Shown: positions 39,217 through 47,879 of the stretch, piece after piece
Layout of the letters: each line of letters starts with the position of its first letter
Position numbering within the stretch: the stretch's first letter is position 1
From: Candidatus Aramenus sulfurataquae
GTDB taxonomy: Archaea > Thermoproteota > Thermoprotei_A > Sulfolobales > Sulfolobaceae
Reading direction: 5' to 3'
NCBI GenBank assembly: GCA_000565255.1
Contig: ASRH01000004.1
Location: 159,689-223,688 of the forward strand
Length of the DNA stretch: 64,000 nt
Position numbers and translations under genes: made by a program
Notes under the pieces: model-generated
What the model was told of the DNA's origin: nothing
The model's input: only the letters and a program-made list of their open reading frames with translations
Database searches by the model: none

Positions 39217-41349
39217 ATGGGATATATAGGCAAGCCCATAAAAAGGATTGAGGATCCTAGGCTAATTAGGGGGAGAGGAACTTACGTTGACGACATAGAG
39301 CTTCCCGGGATTAAGTTCGTTGCCTTTGTTAGGTCTACTAAGCCCCACGCGAAAGTGAGGGTTAAGAAGACCCAAGGAGTGTTCACCGGAGAAGACGTAA
39401 ACCCTGGCTCCGATTTTCCGATAGCGAGTAAGGAGACCACATACGTGGGGCAACCTGTAGCTGTAGTTTTAGCCAACGATAGATATGAGGCTTACGACCT
39501 CCTGGAGAGCGTGGAGGTGGAATATGAAGACCTGCCCTACGTCCTAGACCCGTTCGATGCCATGAAGAACGAGGTCAAAGTGTACACTGGGCTCAGTAGT
39601 AATATCTACCTCGAGAAGAACTTCGTGAAGGGTAGCCCAGAGCTCGCAATGGACAAAGCCGATTTCGTTCTGGAAGGAGAGCTCGTAAACCAGAGGCTCA
39701 TTGCGTCCCCTCTAGAGACGAGGGGGGCAGTTGCGTACTTTGACGGTCAGAGGTTAAATTTCTGGTCTTCTACGCAGTCCGCCCACTACCTTAGGAGGAA
39801 CTTAGTCAACTTCCTGGGCTTCCAGAACGTGAGGGTCGTCCAGCCTGACGTGGGGGGAGCCTTTGGCAGTAAGATCATTACGCACCCAGAGGAGTACGCA
39901 TTAGCAAAACTTACCATGAAACTTCCCTACCCCTTAAAATGGATACCCACTAGGACTGAAGAGATGATAAGCGCGGGCCACGGAAGGGACAAGAGGTTCA
40001 AGTTTAAGGTGGGCTTCACTAAGGAGGGAAAAATAGTATCGTTAATAGGAACTATAGTAGGAGATCTTGGTGCTCCCTACCCAGACGCCAACGACGACGA
40101 ATCGGGGAATGTGTTAAGTACCGCCAGGATGATCCTAGGCCCATACGACATCCCTAACGCGTCCATTATCGCCTTTGCAGTTCACACTAACAAAACCCCT
40201 ACGACCTCCTACAGGGGGGCTGGCAGACCTGAGGCTACTTACTTTATCGAAAGGATAGTAAACATGATCTCAAATGAGTTGAAGCTAGACCCAATAGAGG
40301 TAAGACTAAGGAACGTAGTTAGGCCCAACCAGATGCCTTACGATAACGGCTTTGGGATAGTGTACGATTCTGGCGACTACGTTAAGATCCTAGAGGACGC
40401 AAAGCCTATTTACGAGGAGTTAAAGAAGGAGGCTGGAGAGAACTATTGTGTGGGGTTGGCCATGTACGTTGAGATAACTGGGTTTGGCCCGTGGGAAGTG
40501 GCAAGAGTGCTGGCTAAGTCTGACGGGAAAATAATAGCGATAACTGGGTCTGGGCCTCATGGGCAAGGAGATGGCACTGCCTTTGCCCAAATAGTGGCTG
40601 ACGTCCTCCAAGTGCCGATTGAAGACGTAGAGGTAAGATGGGGCGACACGGACGTCATAGAGGACGGCATAGGTACATGGGGAAGTAGAACGGTCACCGT
40701 GGGCGGTTCGGCAATGCTAGAGGCCTCCAAGGAATTAAAAAGGAGGATATTGGAGAGCGCTGGGAAGATGCTTAACGCTGACGTCGAGGAGTTAGAGTAT
40801 AACGACGGGAAAATTGTCCACAAGGTTACGAAGAAGGAGGTGAGTTTGGTGGATGCAATTAAGTTCGCTTACAGAGCAGGAATTTCGCTTGACGTCACTT
40901 ACGTTTACCCCGTCTCTAAGCCCACCTCCCCCTACGGTGTTCACATGGCCCTAGTAAAGGTGGACAAGGAAACTGGAGAAGTCAAAGTCGTCAAATACAT
41001 AGGGATTGACGACGTAGGAGCTGTTATAAATCCAATGCTCGCAGAGGGTCAAATTCGCGGCGGAGTTATGCAGGGAATTGCCCAAGCAATTTACGAAAGT
41101 GCCAGGTTCTCGGAAGAAGGAGTTCTCTTAACCTCAAACCTCTCTGACTACGGTTTTCCAACTGCCGTTGAGTCGCCAAGGATAGAGTGGAAGTACGTAG
41201 AAAGGGGTTTCTCAAACCACCCAACCAAGAGCAAGGGGATTGGCGAGGCAGGGGCCGTAGTGGCAACGCCAGTAATAGTTAACGCAGTAGAAAACTGCGT
41301 AGGCAAAAGGATAGCCTCAATGCCCTCCTCCTTAGGTGAACTGGTATAA
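39217..41349 (+). CDS. Orphan molybdenum hydroxylase large subunit (CoxL/CutA-like)
   Basis: This is the molybdopterin-binding subunit of the xanthine oxidase/CO dehydrogenase/glyceraldehyde dehydrogenase family. It starts GKPIKRIEDPRLIRGRGTYVDD, has DVGGAFGSK, YRGAGRPEATYFIERI, and the catalytic glutamate in KGIGEAGAVVATP. At 710 residues it lies in the family range, but the FAD and iron-sulfur subunits are absent from this locus. The substrate is open. The stop overlaps the next ATG by one base. Confidence 0.88.
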   Translation: MGYIGKPIKRIEDPRLIRGRGTYVDDIELPGIKFVAFVRSTKPHAKVRVKKTQGVFTGEDVNPGSDFPIASKETTYVGQPVAVVLANDRYEAYDLLESVEVEYEDLPYVLDPFDAMKNEVKVYTGLSSNIYLEKNFVKGSPELAMDKADFVLEGELVNQRLIASPLETRGAVAYFDGQRLNFWSSTQSAHYLRRNLVNFLGFQNVRVVQPDVGGAFGSKIITHPEEYALAKLTMKLPYPLKWIPTRTEEMISAGHGRDKRFKFKVGFTKEGKIVSLIGTIVGDLGAPYPDANDDESGNVLSTARMILGPYDIPNASIIAFAVHTNKTPTTSYRGAGRPEATYFIERIVNMISNELKLDPIEVRLRNVVRPNQMPYDNGFGIVYDSGDYVKILEDAKPIYEELKKEAGENYCVGLAMYVEITGFGPWEVARVLAKSDGKIIAITGSGPHGQGDGTAFAQIVADVLQVPIEDVEVRWGDTDVIEDGIGTWGSRTVTVGGSAMLEASKELKRRILESAGKMLNADVEELEYNDGKIVHKVTKKEVSLVDAIKFAYRAGISLDVTYVYPVSKPTSPYGVHMALVKVDKETGEVKVVKYIGIDDVGAVINPMLAEGQIRGGVMQGIAQAIYESARFSEEGVLLTSNLSDYGFPTAVESPRIEWKYVERGFSNHPTKSKGIGEAGAVVATPVIVNAVENCVGKRIASMPSSLGELV

Positions 41350-41816
41350 TGCAGAGGCATTTCCTTTCACAAAAGGAACTCAAGAACTTCAAGAGCATAA
41401 TCAAGCAAAAGTACTCCTTGGAAATAGAGAGCGACAACGTTGAGATAGGGAGAGAGAAAAAGCAAGTATACTACTTCATAGATGGCAAGTTGTCCTTCTT
41501 CTCGGAGGAACTAGTGCCCACCTTGTGCTGGATAATGGATACTAAAGCGAACCTACCCTTTGTGGTAGTAGACGAGGGTGCGGTGAAGGCGTTGTCGAGG
41601 GGAGCTGACCTATTCGCTCCAGGGATAGTATCTTACAGCTGCGAGTGCAAACCCAACGATATAATCTTGGCTAGAACCACAACTGGCATACCTGTCGCTG
41701 TTATGAAGGTGCTTATTAGCAAAGAGGAGGCAATGACTACTAAGAGGGGTAAATTTGCCCAAAATTTGCACTGGATAGGCGATGATATATGGAAAATTTG
41801 CAGAGGACAAAATTAA
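41349..41816 (+). CDS. PUA-domain RNA-binding protein
   Basis: The 155-residue protein has a pre-PUA-like N-terminal part followed by a PUA domain (FVVVDEGAVKALSRGADLFAPGIV, then GIPVAVMKVLISKEEAM). PUA domains bind tRNA or rRNA in modification enzymes and translation factors. It starts one base inside the hydroxylase stop and overlaps the mannosyltransferase gene by 28 bases. Confidence 0.8.
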   Translation: MQRHFLSQKELKNFKSIIKQKYSLEIESDNVEIGREKKQVYYFIDGKLSFFSEELVPTLCWIMDTKANLPFVVVDEGAVKALSRGADLFAPGIVSYSCECKPNDIILARTTTGIPVAVMKVLISKEEAMTTKRGKFAQNLHWIGDDIWKICRGQN

Positions 41817-42499
41817 TTTCAATAGTGATCCCCACCTATAACGAGAGGGACAACGTAGTAAGCCTAGTCAAGGAAATACTAAGTAAAGTGCAGGGCAACA
41901 TTATCGTTGTAGACGACGATAGTCAAGACAAGACAGCTGAGGCAGTCATGTCCCTAAACCTCTCCAACGTTAAGATCTTCGTGAGAAAGAACGAGCGAGG
42001 CTTGGGTTCCGCCCTCCGCTTTGGCCTTTTGAAGGCATTGGAGTTAGGTTCCTCTTACGCGGTGACAATGGACGCTGACTTTAGCCACGACCCAACGTAC
42101 CTCAAGCCGTTGATAGAGAAGGCCGTTGAGGGCTACGACCTCGTTATAGGCTCAAGGTACGTCAAGGGAGGGAGAATAGAAAATTGGCCCCTCAGTAGAA
42201 GGCTCATAAGCAAGGGAGCCAACTTTATGGTGAGGCTACTTTTGAAGTCATCGATACACGACAACACGTCCAATTACAGAGTATACTCGAGGCAAGCCAT
42301 TGAGAAGGTCTTAGAGTGCGATTCAGCTGATGGGTACGAGTTCCAGATTTGTGCCGTCTACCAAGTACTGAAGAACCGTCTGAAGGTGGCTGAAGTCCCC
42401 ATAGTTTTTAAGGATAGGGAGAGGGGGCAGAGTAAGCTGAATTTCAAGGAGATAGTCAAGTGGCTTAACTACGTGCTCAAGCTTTACCTCTCTTCTTGA
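41789..42499 (+). CDS. Dolichol-phosphate mannose synthase-like GT2
   Basis: The 236-residue soluble glycosyltransferase has ISIVIPTYNERDNV, the nucleotide-binding VVDDDSQDKTAEAV, the metal motif TMDADFSHDPTYL and VIGSRYVKGG. It probably loads mannose (or glucose) onto the dolichyl phosphate made by the cis-prenyltransferase, supplying GT39-like enzymes. It overlaps the HTH gene at the 3' end by 23 bases. Confidence 0.88.
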   Translation: MENLQRTKLISIVIPTYNERDNVVSLVKEILSKVQGNIIVVDDDSQDKTAEAVMSLNLSNVKIFVRKNERGLGSALRFGLLKALELGSSYAVTMDADFSHDPTYLKPLIEKAVEGYDLVIGSRYVKGGRIENWPLSRRLISKGANFMVRLLLKSSIHDNTSNYRVYSRQAIEKVLECDSADGYEFQICAVYQVLKNRLKVAEVPIVFKDRERGQSKLNFKEIVKWLNYVLKLYLSS

Positions 42500-42791
42500 G
42501 CCTTATTATTTCCTCCTTTAACTCCTCAATTTCCTTCTTCAAGGAGTTTATCTCGCTCTCGTGGATTTGGACTATCTTGTAAATCTCCTCCTCCTTGTTT
42601 TGGGCGTCGGTCTTTAGCTTAACGTAGCCTGCGTCGTCGCTCTCAACCATTCCAAGCCTCATTAAGTCCCTAATATACCCTTTTGCAGTCTTCTGGGATA
42701 TCTTAAGTTCAATTGCAATGTCCTTTACGTTCACCTGTCCCTTAGCCTTAAGTATCCTCAATATGTCCTGTTGCCTAGGCGTTAGTTCCAT
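42477..42791 (-). CDS. Winged-helix DNA-binding protein with coiled coil
   Basis: Residues 1-60 form a DeoR/MarR-like helix-turn-helix (RQQDILRILKAKGQVNVKDIAIELKISQKTAKGYIRDL). Residues 68-104 are a heptad-rich coiled coil (ESEINSLKKEIEELKEEIIRLKK). Likely a dimeric transcription regulator; target unknown. Confidence 0.75.
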   Translation of the reverse strand: MELTPRQQDILRILKAKGQVNVKDIAIELKISQKTAKGYIRDLMRLGMVESDDAGYVKLKTDAQNKEEEIYKIVQIHESEINSLKKEIEELKEEIIRLKKRGKA

Positions 42792-42858
42792 GATTAAGAT
42801 GTTGTTCTATAAAAGCGTTTTTAAGACATAGGGCTTATGGAATATACGGGCTACCCGG

Positions 42859-43809
42859 TTGGCGATTTTGCTCAGAGAAGAGGACGTAAACCAGCTTTTA
42901 ACTTATCGCGACGCGTATAACTCGTTAAGTGATGCGTTCCTCATGTTAGACAAGAAGGTGGCTGTTAACACCAAAAGGGTGAGGACTTCCCTCAGTGGGG
43001 CTACGCTGAGTTACCAGGCTGGCGGCATAGGCGAGTACCTCGGTTTTAAAACGTTCGTAATGGGGAGCTTTATCTCTCTACTCTTCTCAAACTCTGGTGA
43101 GCTACTTCTCGTAGCCGAGTCCGATAGGCTAACGCAAATAAGAACGGGGGCCTTAGCTGTATTGGCCTCTGACTACATAAAGAGGGACTACTCTTCCGTT
43201 GGAATAATTGGGCTTGGAAAACAGGGGATTGCGCAAGTTGAGGCTTTCAGTAACCTCAAGTCCGTTACCATAAACGTGTTCTCTAGGAGCCCGGAGAGGG
43301 TAACAAAGGCTCTTTCCGTCCTTAAGAACCAAGGTATAGAGGTCAACCCCAAGAAATCTTACAAGGACCTCTGCCAAGACTCAGACGTAGTAGTTACAAT
43401 AACGTCTTCAAAGGACCCATTCCTAAAGCTGGATTTCCTTAGAAGGTCTCAGCACCTAAACTTGATGGGTTCAAATATAGAGGAGAGAGTAGAGGCGTTC
43501 CCTGACGTCATTAAGGCGTCTAACATGATAGTGGTTGAGGACCTTGAACAAGCGATGGAGGAGGCAGGGGATCTGATATTGGCGAACAAGATGAAGATGC
43601 TTGACCTAAACAAGGTGTTCTCCCTTTCCTCGATTATTGCGGGCAGGGTGAACGTGAACAGGGAGGGAATTACCATTTTCAAGTCCGTAGGAATAGGGCT
43701 AGAGGACGTCGCACTGTTAAAGTTTATTTACGAAGAGTCTAAAAGAAGGGGACTAGGTACTGAGGTGGAGCTGAAGGGAAGATGGCGTCCAGAATTGGTG
43801 AGGAAATAG
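42859..43809 (+). CDS. Ornithine cyclodeaminase/mu-crystallin family protein
   Basis: The NAD(P)-binding domain is visible as VGIIGLGKQGIAQVEAFSNL, followed by VFSRSPERV. The N-terminal TYRDAYNSLSDAF helix and the MGSNIEER loop are family traits. Members include ornithine and alanine dehydrogenases and ketimine reductases, so substrate is uncertain. TTG start. It overlaps the aminotransferase gene by 28 bases. Confidence 0.82.
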   Translation: MAILLREEDVNQLLTYRDAYNSLSDAFLMLDKKVAVNTKRVRTSLSGATLSYQAGGIGEYLGFKTFVMGSFISLLFSNSGELLLVAESDRLTQIRTGALAVLASDYIKRDYSSVGIIGLGKQGIAQVEAFSNLKSVTINVFSRSPERVTKALSVLKNQGIEVNPKKSYKDLCQDSDVVVTITSSKDPFLKLDFLRRSQHLNLMGSNIEERVEAFPDVIKASNMIVVEDLEQAMEEAGDLILANKMKMLDLNKVFSLSSIIAGRVNVNREGITIFKSVGIGLEDVALLKFIYEESKRRGLGTEVELKGRWRPELVRK

Positions 43810-44918
43810 AGATCTCGCCAGTGGAGCTGGCCTCTAGGTTAGCTAGAAAGTCCAAGATAAACTTAGCTAGTGGTTCTCCAGACCCTAGGTTAATCCCATT
43901 GGAAGAGATAAGGAGGGCATACGACGAGGTCATAGAGAAGTACAAATCCGCAGCGTTCTCCTATCCAGGGGCAGGGGGCCAGGAGGAACTGGTCAAAGAG
44001 ATTGAAATGTATTTGTCTAAACTTGGGCTAAACAAGGGGGAGGACGAAGTAGTGGTCACCTCTGGAGCCCAACACGCCATGGAATTACTGGGCAAGTATT
44101 TCCTTGAAGGCGACGTCATCGCAGTGGAAAATCCCACCTTCATTGAGACCTTTAACTCACTCAAGCTGAGGTCGTCCTCGGTTATCCCCATAAGCCTAGA
44201 CGAGAAGGGGATAGTGATGGAACAGCTGAGGCAGATGCTTAAGCTAGTAAAAGTAAAACTACTATATGTAATACCGAATTGTCACAACCCAGCAGGAGTG
44301 AACATGAGCGACGATAGGAGGAGGGAAATAGCGGAACTAGCAGAGCAATACGACTTCTACGTTATTGAGGACGACCCTTATAGGCCAATCGCAGGAGAGG
44401 TGCCCCCTCCAATCAAGGGCTACGATAGATACGGCAGGGTAATTTACGTCAGTAGCTTCAGCAAGATACTCGCGCCTGGGTTGAGGATAGGCTTCATATT
44501 AGCTAAAAAGGAGATAGCCGAGAAGGTCTCCCTCCTGGAGCAATTGGACTTCTCAACGTCAACGATAAACCAGTACGTGGTGGCGATGCTTTTGAAGAAC
44601 CAGGTCGTGACTTCTAGGATGGGCCTCCTTGCAGGTCACTACAAGAGGAAGTTGGAGCTAATGAGCAAAGTCCTGCGCGAGGAGGGCTTCCACAGGTTCA
44701 ACAAGGCCGAGTGCGGTTTCTTCCAACTGATAGACCTAGAAAAGGACAGCTGGAAAGTGTTCCAGGAGGCAGTGAAGATGGGCTTAAGCTTCGTCCCAGC
44801 TAAGCCCTTCTTCTTGAAAGGAGGAGAAACAATGGCAAGGCTTAGCGTTTCCGTAGCCAGCGAGGAGGAAATAGTGGAGGGCGTAAGGTTACTGAGAAAG
44901 GCCGTAGATAAAGTCTAG
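43782..44918 (+). CDS. PLP-dependent class I/II aminotransferase (LysN-like)
   Basis: This fold-type I aminotransferase has the N-terminal INLASGSPDPRLIPLEEI, TSGAQHAMELLGKYFLEGD, IPNCHNPAGV, the VIEDDPY aspartate strand and the PLP lysine in SSFSKILAPGLRIGF. It resembles archaeal 2-aminoadipate/aromatic aminotransferases. A role supplying aminoadipate to the lysine route is possible but unproven. Confidence 0.85.
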   Translation: MASRIGEEIEISPVELASRLARKSKINLASGSPDPRLIPLEEIRRAYDEVIEKYKSAAFSYPGAGGQEELVKEIEMYLSKLGLNKGEDEVVVTSGAQHAMELLGKYFLEGDVIAVENPTFIETFNSLKLRSSSVIPISLDEKGIVMEQLRQMLKLVKVKLLYVIPNCHNPAGVNMSDDRRREIAELAEQYDFYVIEDDPYRPIAGEVPPPIKGYDRYGRVIYVSSFSKILAPGLRIGFILAKKEIAEKVSLLEQLDFSTSTINQYVVAMLLKNQVVTSRMGLLAGHYKRKLELMSKVLREEGFHRFNKAECGFFQLIDLEKDSWKVFQEAVKMGLSFVPAKPFFLKGGETMARLSVSVASEEEIVEGVRLLRKAVDKV

Positions 44919-45985
44919 AGCGCGAATATCTCCTTGCTTAGTGAGTTTAACACCTTCGGTTTCCCGTCCATGACTACCATATCCTCCAGCCTTATTCCAA
45001 ACTTCCCCTGGATATATACGCCGGGCTCCACTGTAAACACCATGTTCCTAGTTATCTTTTTGTTGTAACCTTGAGATATGTATGGTTCCTCATGGACGTC
45101 TATGCCTATCCCGTGTCCAGTTCTATGTATGAAGAACTGGTCCACTGAGTACTTACGCATGTAGTTCCTAGCTAACGAATCTATCTCATCGCCAGTCATG
45201 CCCTCTAATGAATTCTCCGCCTCCTCCTGTGCTCCCCTTACTATTTCATAGATCTTTTTTACTTCTTCTCCTGGGTTTCCTAAGCTCACTACCCTAGTGG
45301 TGTCGGTGCTGTAGCCCTTGTACTTGACGCCAAAGTCAACTAAAATCACGTCCCCCCTTCTTATCTTTTTCTCCGTACACCTTAGGTGAGGCATCGAGGT
45401 GTTGCTTCCTGAAGTTACGATTGTCCCGAAGGAGGCCCCTTCACCTCCTAAATTCACAAACTCCTCATCTAGCTTCCTTGCCAGTCTACACTCGCTGTCC
45501 CCTTCAGATACCTCGTCTAGGAATCTCGTGAAAGCCGTTTCGGCAATCTTAAGCCCTTCCTTAAGTGTTCTTATTTCCTCTTCGTCCTTTACCATTCTGA
45601 GAGGAGAGATTAAGGCTGAGGCTGGCAATAGGTTTGATGGAGAGAACTTATTGATTAGGTTTACGAGGAAGACCGACCATAATTGGTCGTCTACTGCCAA
45701 AGACGCGCCTTTGGGTATGTCGAGCTTGGTGTAGGGGTCTTCTCCGTCATTGTAGACTACTACGTCAAAGTCCATCTTCTGCAGTTGTTCTTCGTAGATT
45801 TTAGGGGCGAAGAAGAAGGAGTTCCTTTTACTAACTATGAAGAACAGAGGCCTTTCCATTTGCTCCTCCCTAAAGCCCGTAAAGTAGAACATGTTGCTGG
45901 TTGGTCCAAGAATTGTAAAGTCTATGTTCTCCTTTTCCAGAACGCTCTGGAGTTTCTTAATTCTCGTTCTCATGAAGATATACAT
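44915..45985 (-). CDS. pepQ: Xaa-Pro aminopeptidase/dipeptidase (M24B)
   Basis: The 356-residue creatinase-fold peptidase has the dinuclear metal ligands in ILVDFGVKYKGYSTDTTR, the histidine in FIHRTGHGIGIDVHEEPYI, and Glu ligands in VFTVEPGVYI and FGIRLEDMVV. It cleaves peptides with proline in second position. It follows the TnpB-like gene on the same strand by 21 bases. Confidence 0.92.
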   Translation of the reverse strand: MYIFMRTRIKKLQSVLEKENIDFTILGPTSNMFYFTGFREEQMERPLFFIVSKRNSFFFAPKIYEEQLQKMDFDVVVYNDGEDPYTKLDIPKGASLAVDDQLWSVFLVNLINKFSPSNLLPASALISPLRMVKDEEEIRTLKEGLKIAETAFTRFLDEVSEGDSECRLARKLDEEFVNLGGEGASFGTIVTSGSNTSMPHLRCTEKKIRRGDVILVDFGVKYKGYSTDTTRVVSLGNPGEEVKKIYEIVRGAQEEAENSLEGMTGDEIDSLARNYMRKYSVDQFFIHRTGHGIGIDVHEEPYISQGYNKKITRNMVFTVEPGVYIQGKFGIRLEDMVVMDGKPKVLNSLSKEIFAL

Positions 45986-46006
45986 CCCTTTGAGGAAATT
46001 TATATC

Positions 46007-46849
46007 TTAGCAAGTATAGTAGCACATCAACGCTAAGTTGTACGCGGCGTTGAAGTCCCTATCCGCCTTATATCCGCACGATGGACATACGAATATGGAG
46101 CCCATTACCTCACCCTTCTTGTAACCACAGTGAGAGCAGAGCTTGGAGGTGTTATAGGGATCTATTCTCCTAAATCTCACTCCGTTGCTGTAAAGCTCCT
46201 TTTCTAGCATGTCCTGAAGAACCCTTAGTCCCTTGCCCACTTTTCCCTCGTACTCTCTGAGGTCCTCTATGGCTACTACCTTTGGCTCCAGCTCCTTTAT
46301 GAAGCTCGTCGCCTCCTTGACAATTCCCCTAACCTTTACTTTAATCTCCTCGAGGTGCGTAACTCCCTGTTCTTCTCCAAGGTACTTGGTGAAGGTCTCT
46401 ATAACTTCCTTATCCCCAAAGAACCTTGTCTTGTAAAGTTTTCCCCTAGTTATTGCAACCACGGTAAATAGATGTCTTAAACCTATGTCGATCCCCACAA
46501 TTAGGCTCTCCTTTTCGTAGCCCAAGTACACCTTTATTCCGTTGCTGAAATCTGCCAGCGCAAACTTTGGTATTCCATTCCTTGGCAGCAAAACTACAGC
46601 GTTCACCTCTGGGAGCTTAGCGCTTCTTCCTTGGACCACTACTTTTAAGGGGCCTATCCTATTCTGAACAAATTGGAGCTCCCTGATGGAGGGGGGAGGA
46701 GACCCCACGGTCTCCCCGGACCTCTCGAGGATTTCCGAGTACTTCTTAAAAAACACAATGTCGTTATATAGGGATTTGAGCTTTCCATATTCTAGAATTC
46801 TAGCCTCGATTATTTCCTCTTTCATAAAATATAATAACTGAAAACTCAC
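46007..46849 (-). CDS. Orphan TnpB-like RuvC/zinc-ribbon protein
   Basis: This 280-residue protein keeps the core of IS200/IS605-type TnpB nucleases: RuvC-I Asp121 (LIVGIDIGLRHLF), RuvC-II Glu195 (VVAIEDLREYE), zinc ribbon C238/C241/C255/C258 (LCSHCGYK, FVCPSCGYK) and RuvC-III ADRDFNAAYNL. It is shorter than typical TnpB (about 370-400) at the N-terminus and between RuvC-II and the ribbon. No TnpA, transposon ends or room for a downstream guide RNA is seen; pepQ starts 21 bases later. It may be domesticated. Start could be the GTG at 46849, overlapping the upstream stop, or ATG 46825. Confidence 0.8.
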   Translation of the reverse strand: MSFQLLYFMKEEIIEARILEYGKLKSLYNDIVFFKKYSEILERSGETVGSPPPSIRELQFVQNRIGPLKVVVQGRSAKLPEVNAVVLLPRNGIPKFALADFSNGIKVYLGYEKESLIVGIDIGLRHLFTVVAITRGKLYKTRFFGDKEVIETFTKYLGEEQGVTHLEEIKVKVRGIVKEATSFIKELEPKVVAIEDLREYEGKVGKGLRVLQDMLEKELYSNGVRFRRIDPYNTSKLCSHCGYKKGEVMGSIFVCPSCGYKADRDFNAAYNLALMCYYTC

Positions 46850-47115
46850 TTAAGAATTTGAAGTATTGCCTCCACTAGTTTTTGAGGATATCCCTCAAAC
46901 GCCTTAACAAGGTCTATTACGTTGTCTAGGCTCGATACCCTAGCTATCTCCTTCTCGACGTCTCCTTCAACCTTAGTAACTATTACCTCCTTTACAGAGT
47001 TAGTAGGTAGGTAGTATGACTCTATCTTGTATCCTTTAGCAGGTCTCTCCGACACCTCAAACCCAAATTCGCTTAAGTACTTAACTTGTCTTCCCACTAA
47101 TACACTACTTGCCAT
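46846..47115 (-). CDS. Hypothetical protein upstream of the TnpB-like gene
   Basis: The 89-residue protein (MASSVLVGRQVKYLSEFGFE...) has a small alpha/beta pattern with VKEVIVTKVEGDVEKEI and a C-terminal helix. It overlaps the TnpB-like gene by four bases (GTGA), so the two may be translationally coupled. No family is recognised. Confidence 0.5.
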   Translation of the reverse strand: MASSVLVGRQVKYLSEFGFEVSERPAKGYKIESYYLPTNSVKEVIVTKVEGDVEKEIARVSSLDNVIDLVKAFEGYPQKLVEAILQILK

Positions 47116-47171
47116 ATGTTAATATTTTAGTAGTGGGGTATAAAGCTTGTGTTCTAAAGATTTAATCATCA

Positions 47172-47879
47172 CTATAAATTTATTATATCTCCATATATTA
47201 GTTCTTCAGCATCATTACCTATATAATATTTTAGTGTAGATGAAAATACATAGTCCTTATATCTGAAGACCTTGTAGTACTCTTCCCTTTCTCTTAACCT
47301 TTCCTTATTGTAGTAGTATCCTGCGTATACTCGTGGCCCTTCTGACTCGCTGTAGGAGATCAGAACGGAGTTGAGGCTTGAGGAAAAGGGTTTGGCTCTC
47401 TCAAAGACCTCAGCGTATGCCTCTAGAGGAGTCGCGCCCTGATTGACTCTCTTGACTATCTCCAGGAAGAATAAGTAACTGTCGGTATAGGGCAACGATG
47501 GGTTTTCAAAGAACTTCCTAGAGATGGAGCCGTTATGAGCGAAGAAAAGCTCGTATACCCCTGCCTTTGCGTGATAGGGATGAGAGTGGGAAAGTCCCGT
47601 TAAGAACTTTTTCCCCGCTTTCCTGGCGTGGATAATGCCGACTAACCTTTCTCCCTCAATGGTTACAGGAAGCCTTTTATATAGGGGGTCTTCAAACGCT
47701 GGCAGTCCCGTTTTATAGCTAATGTTCCTCCACGACTTCTCGTAAACGAACACAGACATTCCCCATCCGTCGCTGTGGGGAGAAGATGAGAGGACATCGT
47801 GTCTTGCTACTTCTGCGAACGCCTCTACTACTTTCTCGTCGAGTTTGCCCTTAGTGTTAAAGGCAAGTAGTCTACACAT
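47172..47879 (-). CDS. Class II glutamine amidotransferase (YafJ/EgtC-like)
   Basis: The N-terminal nucleophile Cys2 (MCRLLAFNTKG) becomes residue 1 after Met removal. Family segments HSDGWGMSVFVY, GIIHARKAG, SHSHPY and FFAHNGSI follow. Such 235-residue stand-alone enzymes hydrolyse gamma-glutamyl amide bonds. Substrate is unknown. It overlaps the MBL gene by eight bases. Confidence 0.85.
   Translation of the reverse strand: MCRLLAFNTKGKLDEKVVEAFAEVARHDVLSSSPHSDGWGMSVFVYEKSWRNISYKTGLPAFEDPLYKRLPVTIEGERLVGIIHARKAGKKFLTGLSHSHPYHAKAGVYELFFAHNGSISRKFFENPSLPYTDSYLFFLEIVKRVNQGATPLEAYAEVFERAKPFSSSLNSVLISYSESEGPRVYAGYYYNKERLREREEYYKVFRYKDYVFSSTLKYYIGNDAEELIYGDIINL

Noticed and set aside
46007..46849. 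Complete IS200/IS605 element
   Set aside because: No tnpA, no terminal hairpins and neighbouring genes lie within 21 bases, so only a TnpB-like gene is supported.
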